Origin: Rhizobium hidalgonense
GTDB lineage: Bacteria; Pseudomonadota; Alphaproteobacteria; Rhizobiales; Rhizobiaceae
NCBI RefSeq assembly: GCF_002914525.1
Contig: NZ_LODW01000059.1
Coordinates: forward strand, 186,001-250,000
DNA: 64,000 nucleotides
Direction of reading: 5' to 3'
The stretch's first letter is position 1. Each line of letters begins with the position of its first letter. A program made the translations under genes and the position numbers. Shown piece after piece: positions 52,542 through 60,772 of the stretch. The notes under the pieces were generated by a model that saw only the letters and a list, made by a program, of their open reading frames with translations, was not told the DNA's origin and did not search any database.

Positions 52542-53494
52542 CGCAGCGCTACGATGGGCCGGTGATCGACCCGCACCACCATCTCTGGGACCTCGGCCTG
52601 CAGCGCCATCCCTGGCTGCAGAAGGCGCGGGCATCAGGCGAGGAAATGGTATTCGGCAGCCTGGCGCCGATCCTGCGCGACTATGGCATCGATGATTATC
52701 GCGCCGATGCTGCCCGCCAGGACGTGATCGCAACCGTGCATGTAGAGGCCGGTTGGTCCGTTGCCTATCCGCTGGAAGAGAGCCGCTGGCTTGAGGGTCT
52801 CGACCGCAGCTCCGGTGTGGCCCGCCGCTATATCGCGCGCGTTCCCCTCGACGGGCCGGATGCCCAGCGCCTGCTCGAAGCCGAAGCGGAAAACTCCAAC
52901 GTCGTCGGCATCCGCGATATCCTGAGCTGGCATCCCGATGCGGCGAAAAGTTTTGCGTCGCGTCCGGATCGCATGGGCGATCCCGCTTGGCGTGCGGGGC
53001 TTGCCCATGCCACGCGGCTCGGGCTGGTCTTCGACCTGATGCTCTATCCCTGGCAGATGGCTGAGGCGCTGGAACTGGTGCAGGCCTTTCCCGAAACGCT
53101 TTTCGTGCTCAACCACGGCGGCAGCCCTGCCGATCGCACGAAGGACGGCATGGCGCTCTGGCAAGGCGGCCTGTGGGCACTCGGCGGCGCACCCAACGTG
53201 CGCGTGAAGATTTCCGACCTCGTCGCCTATGACCATGCGTGGACGCTCGAAAGCCTGCGGCCGGTGATCGAACATTGCCTCGACTGTTTCGGCCCGGCGC
53301 GCGCGATGTTTGCCAGTGACTTTCCGGTCGCCGGCCTGCATGCCTCTTTCGACGAGGTCTATCAGACCTTCCGCACGGTCGCCGCCGAGCTCTCTCTCGA
53401 CGAGCAGCGCGCCTTGTTCTTTGCCACCGCCAACGACACCTATCGCCTCGGTTTGGCCGATCCGGCCGAGATCGGAAGAGGCCGCCATGTCTGA
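52538..53494 (+). CDS. Amidohydrolase family protein (amidohydrolase_2, lactonase-like TIM barrel)
   Basis: A 318-residue metal-dependent hydrolase starting at ATG 52538. The first metal motif is DPHHHLWDL, with His13 and His15 as the HxH ligands. Later pieces are HVEAGW, LNHGG and the final SDFPVAGL aspartate. The layout is that of the amidohydrolase_2 group, with L-rhamnono/fucono-lactonases and pyrone-dicarboxylate lactonases as nearest known relatives. It would open a lactone or cleave an amide in the pathway. It overlaps the permease by 4 bp and the next gene by 8 bp. Confidence 0.85.
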   Translation: MTQRYDGPVIDPHHHLWDLGLQRHPWLQKARASGEEMVFGSLAPILRDYGIDDYRADAARQDVIATVHVEAGWSVAYPLEESRWLEGLDRSSGVARRYIARVPLDGPDAQRLLEAEAENSNVVGIRDILSWHPDAAKSFASRPDRMGDPAWRAGLAHATRLGLVFDLMLYPWQMAEALELVQAFPETLFVLNHGGSPADRTKDGMALWQGGLWALGGAPNVRVKISDLVAYDHAWTLESLRPVIEHCLDCFGPARAMFASDFPVAGLHASFDEVYQTFRTVAAELSLDEQRALFFATANDTYRLGLADPAEIGRGRHV

Positions 53495-54797
53495 TCTTCA
53501 TATTGCGGCGGAAAACGTCCTGATCGACGAGCGGGTGCGCGGCTTTCCGCCGGGTCATCCGCCGCTGCCGCCTGCCGCGATCGGAATGCAGGGATGGAGG
53601 CCCTATGATGGCAGGATGGGCCTGCCGCTGATCTCGCTCGACCGGCAGGCCTTCACCGGCAATGTCGAGCTGATGATGGCCTATGTGAAAAGCCATGGCG
53701 CCGAAATCGCGCCGCACGCCAAGACGCCGATGTCGACGGCGCTGGCAGAGGCGCTTCTGGCCGCGGGCGCCTGGGGCACGACCGTCGCCGACATCCGTCA
53801 GGCGGCCGTCCTGCTCAAGGCCGGACAGCGCCGGCTGATTCTTGCCAACGAGATCGGCGGGATCGCCGCCGCCCGCCGGCTTGCAGCCCTGCTCGGCCAT
53901 TATCCCGATGCGGAGCTCCATGTCTTCGTGGATTCGACGGTGCTCGTCGAGGCGCTTCGATCCGCATGGCAGGAGCGTGCGGATCTGCCGCCTCTCGGCC
54001 TGCTGCTGGAATTCGGCGCCGGCCGCGCCGGTCTCCGCGGCGCCGAAGCCGCAGCGACAATTCTCGACGCGATCCTGGCGGTGGAGACGCCCGCCTTCCA
54101 ACTGACCGGCATTGCCGCCTACGAGGGCGCTGCCGCGACCGCAAATGCGGAAGAGACGATGCTTCGTATCGAGGCGCTGATGGCGATGACATCAGATTTC
54201 CTGCCGACGATCCGCGCCCGCATCGGCAAGGCCCGGCCGCTTCTCGTCTCCGCTGGTGGCTCGGTGTTTTTCGATGTCGTGGTGGCGCGGCTTTCAGCCG
54301 CCGTCGCCGTCGATCCCGCCAGCCGGCTCGTGCTGCGCAGCGGCGCGATCTTCTTCCACGATCACGGCGTCTACGAGCGCGGTCTTGCCGGCCTCGATGC
54401 ACGTGGCGGCCTGCGCGTCGGCGATAAGATGGTTTCGGCGGCGGGGGGGTTCCGTCCGGCGCTCAGGGTCTGGGCCGAGGTTCTTTCCCGGCCGGAGCCA
54501 AAGCTTGCGATCTCAGGCATGGGCATGCGCGATGTGGCAATGGATCAGGGCCTGCCGCGGCCCTTGGCGCTCTACCGCAATGGCGCGTATCTCGGCAATC
54601 TCGAAAGCGCCGAGGTTTTCCGTCTCAACGATCAGCATGCCTTCCTGGCCATTGCCGAGGATAGCGACGTCTCGATCGGCGACGTCATCGAGTTCGGCAT
54701 CTCGCATCCCTGCACCTGCCTCGACCGGCATGCAATCCTCTATGGCCTCGACCCGGATCATTCGGTGACGGCGGCCTATCTCACAAGCTTCGGCTGA
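53487..54797 (+). CDS. PLP enzyme, D-serine dehydratase/D-threonine aldolase-like (fold type III)
   Basis: A 436-residue protein from ATG 53487. The alanine-racemase-type barrel carries the PLP lysine Lys79 in EIAPHAKTPM, the usual motif for D-threonine aldolases and eukaryote-type D-serine dehydratases. The C-terminal domain has ISHPCTCLDRH with His407 and Cys409, matching the H-x-C zinc pair of D-serine dehydratase. Expected chemistry: dehydration or retro-aldol cleavage of a D-beta-hydroxy amino acid. The RidA gene directly behind fits, since dehydration gives reactive enamines that RidA proteins hydrolyse. Confidence 0.83.
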   Translation: MSDLHIAAENVLIDERVRGFPPGHPPLPPAAIGMQGWRPYDGRMGLPLISLDRQAFTGNVELMMAYVKSHGAEIAPHAKTPMSTALAEALLAAGAWGTTVADIRQAAVLLKAGQRRLILANEIGGIAAARRLAALLGHYPDAELHVFVDSTVLVEALRSAWQERADLPPLGLLLEFGAGRAGLRGAEAAATILDAILAVETPAFQLTGIAAYEGAAATANAEETMLRIEALMAMTSDFLPTIRARIGKARPLLVSAGGSVFFDVVVARLSAAVAVDPASRLVLRSGAIFFHDHGVYERGLAGLDARGGLRVGDKMVSAAGGFRPALRVWAEVLSRPEPKLAISGMGMRDVAMDQGLPRPLALYRNGAYLGNLESAEVFRLNDQHAFLAIAEDSDVSIGDVIEFGISHPCTCLDRHAILYGLDPDHSVTAAYLTSFG

Positions 54798-54831
54798 ATT
54801 CTCCTTCCAAGCTCAGAAAAGGAAAAGCTGC

Positions 54832-55176
54832 ATGATCCAGCGTTATCAGAAGGGCTCGCGTATGAGCCAGGCCGTCAGCTATGGGGGTCTTGTCTATATT
54901 GCCGGCCAGGTGGCGGAAAACCGCAAGGCGGGCATCGAGGAGCAGACCCGCGACGTGCTCGCCAAGATCGACGCCCTTTTGAAGGAAGCCGGCACGGACC
55001 GTTCGCGCCTCCTCGCCGTCGACGTGTTTCTGCCGGCGATTACCGATTTCGAGGCGATGAACGGCGTCTACGACAGCTGGATCGACATCGAAAATCCGCC
55101 GGCCCGCGCCTGCACCGAAGCACGGCTCGCCGATCCCGATCTGCGCGTCGAAATGACCGCGGTCGCCGCACTCTGA
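54832..55176 (+). CDS. RidA (YjgF/YER057c/UK114) family protein
   Basis: A 114-residue protein of usual RidA length. GGLVYIAGQVAEN (about 18-30) and the conserved arginine Arg92 in NPPARACTEARL correspond to the active-site arginine of RidA enamine/imine deaminases. AAGGAAAAGC precedes the ATG. It lies 34 bp behind the PLP enzyme and probably clears 2-aminoacrylate-like intermediates, or acts as a specialised deaminase in this pathway. Confidence 0.88.
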   Translation: MIQRYQKGSRMSQAVSYGGLVYIAGQVAENRKAGIEEQTRDVLAKIDALLKEAGTDRSRLLAVDVFLPAITDFEAMNGVYDSWIDIENPPARACTEARLADPDLRVEMTAVAAL

Positions 55177-55207
55177 TCCAACGGCAACCGCCCGCACTGG
55201 AGACATC

Positions 55208-56221
55208 ATGCACAGCGGCCTCGTCAATCCGATCGACTTTTCGCGCCAGGGCCGTCAGGCCGGTCATCTCGCTATTCCCTATTCGATCGACCGCTCGCCC
55301 TATTATCAGATCCGCATTCCGGTCCTTCGCTTGCAGAATGGCAAGGGGCCGTCCTTGCTGCTGATGGCCGGCAACCATGGCGACGAATATGAGGGCGAAC
55401 TCCAGCTCGGCCGGCTGATGCGCCTGCTTGACGTCGCCGAAATCCGCGGCGCCGTCACCATCCTGCCGATGGCGAACCTGCCGGCGGTGATGGCGGCCAA
55501 GCGCTGCTCGCCCTTCGACGGCGGCAACCTCAACCGAGCCTTTCCCGGCGATCCCACGGGCTCGCCGACGGCACGCCTCGCGCATTTCCTCGAACACGTC
55601 CTCTTTCCGCGCCATGACGCCGTGCTCGACCTGCATTCCGGCGGCACGTCGATGACCCACCTGCCCTGCACGCTGATCGAGCGGCAGGCCGATGCCGCCC
55701 GCTTCGAGCGGTCCGTCTCGCTAATGCGGGCGATGGGCGCGTCGCATGCCTTCATCGCAGATAACGGGCCGGCGGCGCCGACATCGATGGGGGCTGCGGC
55801 ACGGGCCGGCATCATCGGGCTTTCCGGCGAATTCGGCGGCGGCGGAACCGTGACGCCCGAGACGATGGCTTTTACGGCGGCGGCGATCGACCGGCTGCTC
55901 GTGACGCTCGGGATCGTCGGGCGCCCGGTTCTGTCGCGCGCGCCGCTCTCGGAGCCGGGGCCGCTGCAGCTGCTCTCGCTGTCACGGCACAGCCAGGGCA
56001 TCTACGCCAACCGCAGAGGCTGGTTCGAGCCAGCCGCAGCCCTCGGGGCAACCGTTTCCGCCGGTGATCTCGCCGGATGGTACCATGACCTGGAACGCCT
56101 GGAGCCGCCGGAGGAAGAGCTGCGTTTTGCCGAGAGCGGCATCGTCATTTCCCATCGGCTGCATTGCGACAGCCAGGCCGGCGACTGCCTGATCCAGGTT
56201 GCCGAGCCCATCACCGCTTAG
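55208..56221 (+). CDS. Zinc deacylase, succinylglutamate desuccinylase/aspartoacylase family (DoeB-like)
   Basis: A 337-residue zinc hydrolase. His57 and Glu60 in AGNHGDEYEGE and His143 in DLHSGG are the three zinc ligands of the AstE/aspartoacylase family; GGNLNRAFPGDPTGSPTARL (about 105-124) is the substrate-binding part. The closest known group acts on N-acetyl-diaminobutyrate (DoeB, ectoine breakdown) and other N-acyl amino acids. It is the last gene of the + strand operon and ends tail-to-tail with a 4-bp overlap of the minus-strand gene. Confidence 0.85.
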   Translation: MHSGLVNPIDFSRQGRQAGHLAIPYSIDRSPYYQIRIPVLRLQNGKGPSLLLMAGNHGDEYEGELQLGRLMRLLDVAEIRGAVTILPMANLPAVMAAKRCSPFDGGNLNRAFPGDPTGSPTARLAHFLEHVLFPRHDAVLDLHSGGTSMTHLPCTLIERQADAARFERSVSLMRAMGASHAFIADNGPAAPTSMGAAARAGIIGLSGEFGGGGTVTPETMAFTAAAIDRLLVTLGIVGRPVLSRAPLSEPGPLQLLSLSRHSQGIYANRRGWFEPAAALGATVSAGDLAGWYHDLERLEPPEEELRFAESGIVISHRLHCDSQAGDCLIQVAEPITA

Positions 56222-57402
56222 GTAATGGCGCCGACCGCCGCCCTGACCCAGTCGAGACGTTTGGCCGGGATGAGGCCGTAATTGTAGAAGTTCACGCCGT
56301 CAGCGCCGGCATCGACGGCCGCCTTGGCGCGGGCCGCCAGCACCGCGGCTTCACCGACCTCGGGATAGAAGACGCGCAGGCCGACGCCGAGGAATCTCTG
56401 CGGCCCGATCGCCGCCCGGCCGGCGCGGATGACATCGCCGATCGCATCGGGCTCCATATCGTAGCAGCAGAGGATCGCCCCGTCGCAGAGCTTGCCGACG
56501 GCGGTCAGATCGACGCCGCCGAGCCAACCGTCCTTCAGGTCGATCAGCACGATCCGGCTCGCCGGATCGGCCGCCGCCTTGATCTCGCCGATCAGGCTGG
56601 TCACCGGTTCGCTGCGCCAGGCGAGATAGGCATGCAGATCGGGATGGTCGCGGAAGGCATCGATGCCGGCCGCCGGAAAATCCGGGAACTGGCATTCCGG
56701 GATATCACGTTCGCAGAGTTCGGCGATGAAACGCGCAACAGTTCGGCGCGCACCTTCGGCCGGCACGCCGGCCTTTGCGGCGCGCGCCGCGCAATGATCG
56801 CAGAAGCAGAGCGACAGCAGAAAATCGTCTTCGGCGTTGAGGCCGACGCCGTCTTTCTCGTGATGGTATTCATGCGCGAAGCCCATGAAGTTCGGGCTTT
56901 CGAGCTCCACCATATCCGGCTGGTAATTCACTGTGATGTCGCGCACGAGGGTGACGGCATAGGCGCGCGCCGCCGGGCTGGAAGGGCAGAGATTGTAATA
57001 GTTGGGATTGCCGAAGGCGTTGCGCGTCACGTGATCACGATGCAGCATGCCGAGACGGCTGTTGTGGAGGCAGACCGTCCAGCAGGAGACCTTGAGACCG
57101 GTCGCCTCGCGTTCCCTGGCCAGCGCCTCCAGCATGTCGCCGCGCTCGGTGACATTCCCCGCCATCAGCGGCCGGATCAGCTTGTCCTGCCACAGGCTCT
57201 CGTCCGGCCGGAAGTAGACCGTCCCGTCCTCGGGAAAATAGGCCTTCTGCTGCGGGCTGCGCGGCTGGAGAAAGCGGCCGGCATGATAGGAGGTCGCCAT
57301 GCTGATCGTGTTGAGGCCTGCCCGGTTGCGAAGCTCGGCGGCAATCGCATCGAGCCCCTGGTCCTGGATATCCCAGGGGTAAGTCCACATGGAAAGGTGC
57401 AT
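56218..57402 (-). CDS. Unrecognised 394-residue protein, probable TIM barrel, with Cys motif
   Basis: From ATG 57402 the protein begins MHLSMWTYPWDIQDQGLDAI, with a possible substrate loop TSYHAGRFLQPRSP (about 42-55) and CPSSPAARAYA (about 142). A cluster CFCDHC follows near residue 200 (C-x-C-x-x-C), and the C-terminus LGVGLRVFYPEV, DGVNFYNYGL resembles the last barrel strands of glycoside-hydrolase-like proteins. I do not recognise a named family. It is the last gene of the minus-strand sugar operon, so it may act on a glycoside or sugar derivative there. Confidence 0.65.
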   Translation of the reverse strand: MHLSMWTYPWDIQDQGLDAIAAELRNRAGLNTISMATSYHAGRFLQPRSPQQKAYFPEDGTVYFRPDESLWQDKLIRPLMAGNVTERGDMLEALAREREATGLKVSCWTVCLHNSRLGMLHRDHVTRNAFGNPNYYNLCPSSPAARAYAVTLVRDITVNYQPDMVELESPNFMGFAHEYHHEKDGVGLNAEDDFLLSLCFCDHCAARAAKAGVPAEGARRTVARFIAELCERDIPECQFPDFPAAGIDAFRDHPDLHAYLAWRSEPVTSLIGEIKAAADPASRIVLIDLKDGWLGGVDLTAVGKLCDGAILCCYDMEPDAIGDVIRAGRAAIGPQRFLGVGLRVFYPEVGEAAVLAARAKAAVDAGADGVNFYNYGLIPAKRLDWVRAAVGAIT

Positions 57403-57478
57403 GGTGCGCTCCGGTTCAAGTCTGTCCGCTTTATAGAACATGTGTCCATAATAGTGTCCAGGCTCGTTTGAACGCGGA

Positions 57479-57498
57479 GGGCGGCGCGAAAGCCGCCC
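57479..57498 (-). terminator. GC hairpin between minus-strand genes
   Basis: GGGCGGC and GCCGCCC form a perfect 7-bp stem around GCGAAA, just after the stop codon (57510) of the upstream minus-strand gene. No T-run follows, so it may only partly end transcription before the 394-residue protein gene. Confidence 0.45.
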
Positions 57499-57509
57499 AC
57501 CCTGCCCTG

Positions 57510-58451
57510 TCAGCGGCTGATCGTTGCCTGCAGCGCGTCGATGGAGGATTGGATGCCGGCCTCGGTCGACATGGTGAAGTCTTCCATCTCGAGGCTGACC
57601 CAACCGTTGTAGCCGACCATCCTGACGACCGAGAAGAATTCCTTCCACCACTGCAGGTCATGGCCGGCGCCGACGGCGACGTAATTCCAGGTGCGGTTGG
57701 CAACGTCGGTCACGTCCTTTAGTTCCAGAAGACCATTGATGTCGGCAAGTCCCCGCTCGATACGCGTATCCTTGCCGTGGCAATGATGGATTGCGCTTCC
57801 GAGCGCGCGTGCCGCGGCAATCGGATCGGCGCCCTTCCAGAACAAGTGGCTCGGATCGAGGTTCATGCCGACCGTCGGACCGACCTCGTTGCGCAGGCGG
57901 AACAGGGTTTCCGGGTTCCAGACGAGCATGGCCGAGAAGTTTTCCAGCGCGTATCGCTCGACCCCGACTTCCCCAGCGAGCTTGACCAGATCATGCCAGA
58001 GCGGGAAGGCGCGATCTTCCCACTGGTAGCGGTCGCGTTCCGGCATCTCGTCCGGCCAGCTTTTGGTATAGACGAGCCAGTTGGGTACGCTGTCGCCGGG
58101 GGCGGCTTCCGGCAGGCCGGACATGGTGACGATCGTCTTGACGCCGATTTCGCCGGCAAGACGGATCGTCTGTTCCATTTCCTTGCGGTGACGCTTGCCC
58201 ATGTCGCCCGGATCGAGCGGATTTGCCGAGCAGTTCAGCGCCGCGATTTCGAGGCCGCGGGCTTCGATTTCCTTGAGCTTGGTTTTCAGCAAGCCCTTAT
58301 CTTCGAGCAATTCATCGGCGCGGAAATGCGGCGCGCGCGACCAGCCGCCGCCAGTCATCTCGATGCCTTCAACGCCGAGTTTGACGCATTTGTCGAGCAT
58401 ATCGGTAAAGGACAGGTTGCCCATGACGTCGGTGCAGATCGAAAGTTTCAT
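57510..58451 (-). CDS. Sugar phosphate isomerase/epimerase-like TIM barrel protein (xylose-isomerase-like), copy 1
   Basis: A 313-residue AP-endonuclease-2/xylose-isomerase-type barrel. Metal-binding pieces are the Glu of YALENF (about 174-179), MNLDPSHLFW (Asp/His, about 201-210), HHCHGKD (His, about 226-232) and the final SLEMED (Glu, about 288-293). The family holds isomerases, epimerases, dehydratases and the lyases acting on 3-keto sugars. It lies in one minus-strand operon with two sugar oxidoreductases of the Gfo/Idh/MocA type. Confidence 0.82.
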   Translation of the reverse strand: MKLSICTDVMGNLSFTDMLDKCVKLGVEGIEMTGGGWSRAPHFRADELLEDKGLLKTKLKEIEARGLEIAALNCSANPLDPGDMGKRHRKEMEQTIRLAGEIGVKTIVTMSGLPEAAPGDSVPNWLVYTKSWPDEMPERDRYQWEDRAFPLWHDLVKLAGEVGVERYALENFSAMLVWNPETLFRLRNEVGPTVGMNLDPSHLFWKGADPIAAARALGSAIHHCHGKDTRIERGLADINGLLELKDVTDVANRTWNYVAVGAGHDLQWWKEFFSVVRMVGYNGWVSLEMEDFTMSTEAGIQSSIDALQATISR

Positions 58452-58530
58452 ATCATTGTCTTTCTAAAAGAGGGGTGGGGAACGCGCCCGGGAGGAGGAT
58501 GGAGGAGATCCCGCGCGCCCCCGGAACTGA

Positions 58531-59703
58531 TCACTCGAATGCGACCCAGGCGGCGCCCGCATCGGCCGAGCGGACGCAATTCTCAAGCCAGCGCACGCCT
58601 TCGGTGCCGGCCTCGATGCCGGGATAATGATGGGTCTTGAGGAAGGCCTCGTCGCCGCGGCGTTTTGCATCGATCGCTTGGGCGAGCCAGAGGTAGATGT
58701 TCGCCCAGCTGTCGCCGAGGCCCTCGGTATGCAGCGCGCCCATGCGGTCGGCCGCGAGGCTTTCCTCTTCGAGATAGGGCATGCCGTGATGCAGCGTTCG
58801 GTTCGGTTCGCCCTGCACTTCATAGATCAGCTGGTCGGGATGGGCATCCGACCATTCGATCGAGGCCTTGGAGCCGACGAAACGGTAGCGCTGCGAACCC
58901 ATGTTGCCGGCATTAACCGAGGATACCCAGAGACGGCCGCGGGCGCCGTTGTCGTAATGCATGAGAACGGTTGCGTGGTCTTCGAGCGGCGCGCGGGTCG
59001 GAATGAAGGCTTTGCGGTCGCAGAGCAGCTTTTCGATCTTCAGATGCGGCAGCACGACCTCGGAGAGGTAGTAGAGGTGCGTGCCGATATCGCCGAGAAC
59101 GAAGGTCGGGCCGGCGGTTTTCGGATTGGTGCGCCATTTCACCGCCTCGCCGGCGCCGACATCATCGCCCGAATTGAAGCCGTGGGTATATTGCATGTCG
59201 ACGATGCGGATCTCGCCGAGCATGCCCTTCTTGACCATCGCCGCCATCTGATGAACCAGCGGATGGCCGGTGAAGCCATAGGTGACGCCGACGATCAGGC
59301 CGTTCTCTGCGGCGAGTTTGGCGATTTCGTCGCATTCGGTGACGGTGAAGAACAGCGGCTTTTCGCAGATCACGTGCAGCCCGGCTTCCAGGCATGCCTT
59401 GGTGATCTCGTAATGGGTGAAGTTCGGCGTGGCGATCGAGACCACCTCGACGCCGTCCTCGCGCCCGGCCTCCCCAGCGATCAACGCCTTATAGTCGCCG
59501 TAGCAGCGGTCGGCGGCGACGCCGATCTTCGTGCCGAAGTCGCGCCCGCGCGTCGCCTCGAGGTCGAAGGCCCCGCAGACGAGCCGGTAGGTGCCGTCCC
59601 GCTGGGCGCCGGTTCTGTGCTTGTAGCCCACCTGCCCGGTGCGGCCGCCGCCGACCATGCCCCAGCGCAAGGGGCGTTCGATGGATCTTTCTCCGTTGAT
59701 CAT
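58531..59703 (-). CDS. Gfo/Idh/MocA family oxidoreductase, copy 1
   Basis: A 390-residue NAD(P)-dependent sugar oxidoreductase. The dinucleotide motif is GGGRTG (about 18-23), the family motif is CEKPL (about 114-118), and the C-terminal sheet domain carries DIGTHLYYL with Asp and His in the usual catalytic place (about 206-215). Members oxidise or reduce sugars, inositols and their derivatives. The closest defined members cannot be picked by eye. It is 31 bp after the second oxidoreductase gene in the operon. Confidence 0.85.
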   Translation of the reverse strand: MINGERSIERPLRWGMVGGGRTGQVGYKHRTGAQRDGTYRLVCGAFDLEATRGRDFGTKIGVAADRCYGDYKALIAGEAGREDGVEVVSIATPNFTHYEITKACLEAGLHVICEKPLFFTVTECDEIAKLAAENGLIVGVTYGFTGHPLVHQMAAMVKKGMLGEIRIVDMQYTHGFNSGDDVGAGEAVKWRTNPKTAGPTFVLGDIGTHLYYLSEVVLPHLKIEKLLCDRKAFIPTRAPLEDHATVLMHYDNGARGRLWVSSVNAGNMGSQRYRFVGSKASIEWSDAHPDQLIYEVQGEPNRTLHHGMPYLEEESLAADRMGALHTEGLGDSWANIYLWLAQAIDAKRRGDEAFLKTHHYPGIEAGTEGVRWLENCVRSADAGAAWVAFE

Positions 59704-59734
59704 CTGATCATTGCTCCTGAAATGGCCTGCCGCG

Positions 59735-60772
59735 TCATTCCGCCGCCATGGCGGTCGGCAGTGCGTAAAGCTTGGGTTTCGGTATCATTTTCACCGGTTC
59801 GAGGCCGCCGCTGGACACGGCTCTCAGAGCAGCATCGGCCACCAGTGTCGCCGCATATCCATCCCAGGTGGAAGGTCCGCCGGCCGTTCCTTTAGAGGCG
59901 GCGACGATCCATTCACGGAATTCCTGGTCGTAGGCCTCGATGAAGCGCTCGCGCCAATCCTCGGGGATCGCCTGGCGAATGCCGTTCAAATCCGAGATCA
60001 CGGTCGCCGGGCGGTTCGGCAGCGCGGCGACGCCCGTCTCGCAGCTGATCTCGCCGCGGATGTCATAGCCATAGGCGATGTTCACCGAAATCTCGACGTC
60101 GACCAGCGCACCCGAGGCCATGTGCAGGAGCACGAACACCGGATCGCGCAACGCGCCGCCGCGCGAGGACCGGCGCGGCACACGCACCTCCACGCCGGTG
60201 ATTTCATCGGACAGCAACCAGCGGGAAATGTCCGCGTCATGCACCAGCGTGTCGTTCAGCGGCATCTCCGAGCTGTAGAGCCCTTCGGGAACGGAAGCGT
60301 TGCGATGCACGGAATGGAAGAGCAGCGGCGCGCCGAGTCTGCCGCCATCGATGACCGCCTTCAGGCGGCGATAATCGGCATCGAAACGACGCATAAAGCC
60401 TACCTGCACCAGCCGCCGGCCGAAGGCTGTTTCCGCCTCCATGACGCGGAGTGCGGCCGCCTCGGAGGTCACCAGCGGCTTTTCACAGAAGACCGGCTTG
60501 CCGGCGGCAATCGAGGCGAGCAGCTGCTCCTCATGGGCCGGCCCCCAGGAGCAGATGATCACGGCCTGCACCTTTTCCGAAGAAATCAGCGCCGAAGGCG
60601 TGGCGAAGACCTCCGCTCCCGCGGGGGCGGCAGCGGCGGCGCGGGCCTGGTCGATATCGGTGACACCGACGATTTCGACACCGGGAACGACGTTCGTCAG
60701 GCGGCGGATATGATCCCGGCCGATCATGCCGGTGCCGATGACGCCAACCTGAAGGGTCATTTCGCCCCCCAA
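59735..60772 (-). CDS. Gfo/Idh/MocA family oxidoreductase, copy 2 (inositol 2-dehydrogenase-like)
   Basis: A 345-residue protein with the motif GVIGTGMIGRDH (about 6-17), CEKPLVT (about 95-101) and the catalytic-type segment DTLVHDADISRWLL (Asp/His, about 170-183). The N-terminal sequence and VGFMRRFDADYRRLK (about 126-140) are close to the IolG inositol 2-dehydrogenases as remembered. It overlaps the upstream TIM-barrel gene by 16 bp. Either myo-inositol or a sugar with a free 2- or 3-OH could be its substrate. Confidence 0.83.
   Translation of the reverse strand: MGGEMTLQVGVIGTGMIGRDHIRRLTNVVPGVEIVGVTDIDQARAAAAAPAGAEVFATPSALISSEKVQAVIICSWGPAHEEQLLASIAAGKPVFCEKPLVTSEAAALRVMEAETAFGRRLVQVGFMRRFDADYRRLKAVIDGGRLGAPLLFHSVHRNASVPEGLYSSEMPLNDTLVHDADISRWLLSDEITGVEVRVPRRSSRGGALRDPVFVLLHMASGALVDVEISVNIAYGYDIRGEISCETGVAALPNRPATVISDLNGIRQAIPEDWRERFIEAYDQEFREWIVAASKGTAGGPSTWDGYAATLVADAALRAVSSGGLEPVKMIPKPKLYALPTAMAAE

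Noticed and set aside
57421..57478. Repeated TGTCC words (TGTCCATAATAG) before the 394-residue protein gene
   Set aside because: Too short and irregular to call an operator without comparison to related genomes.
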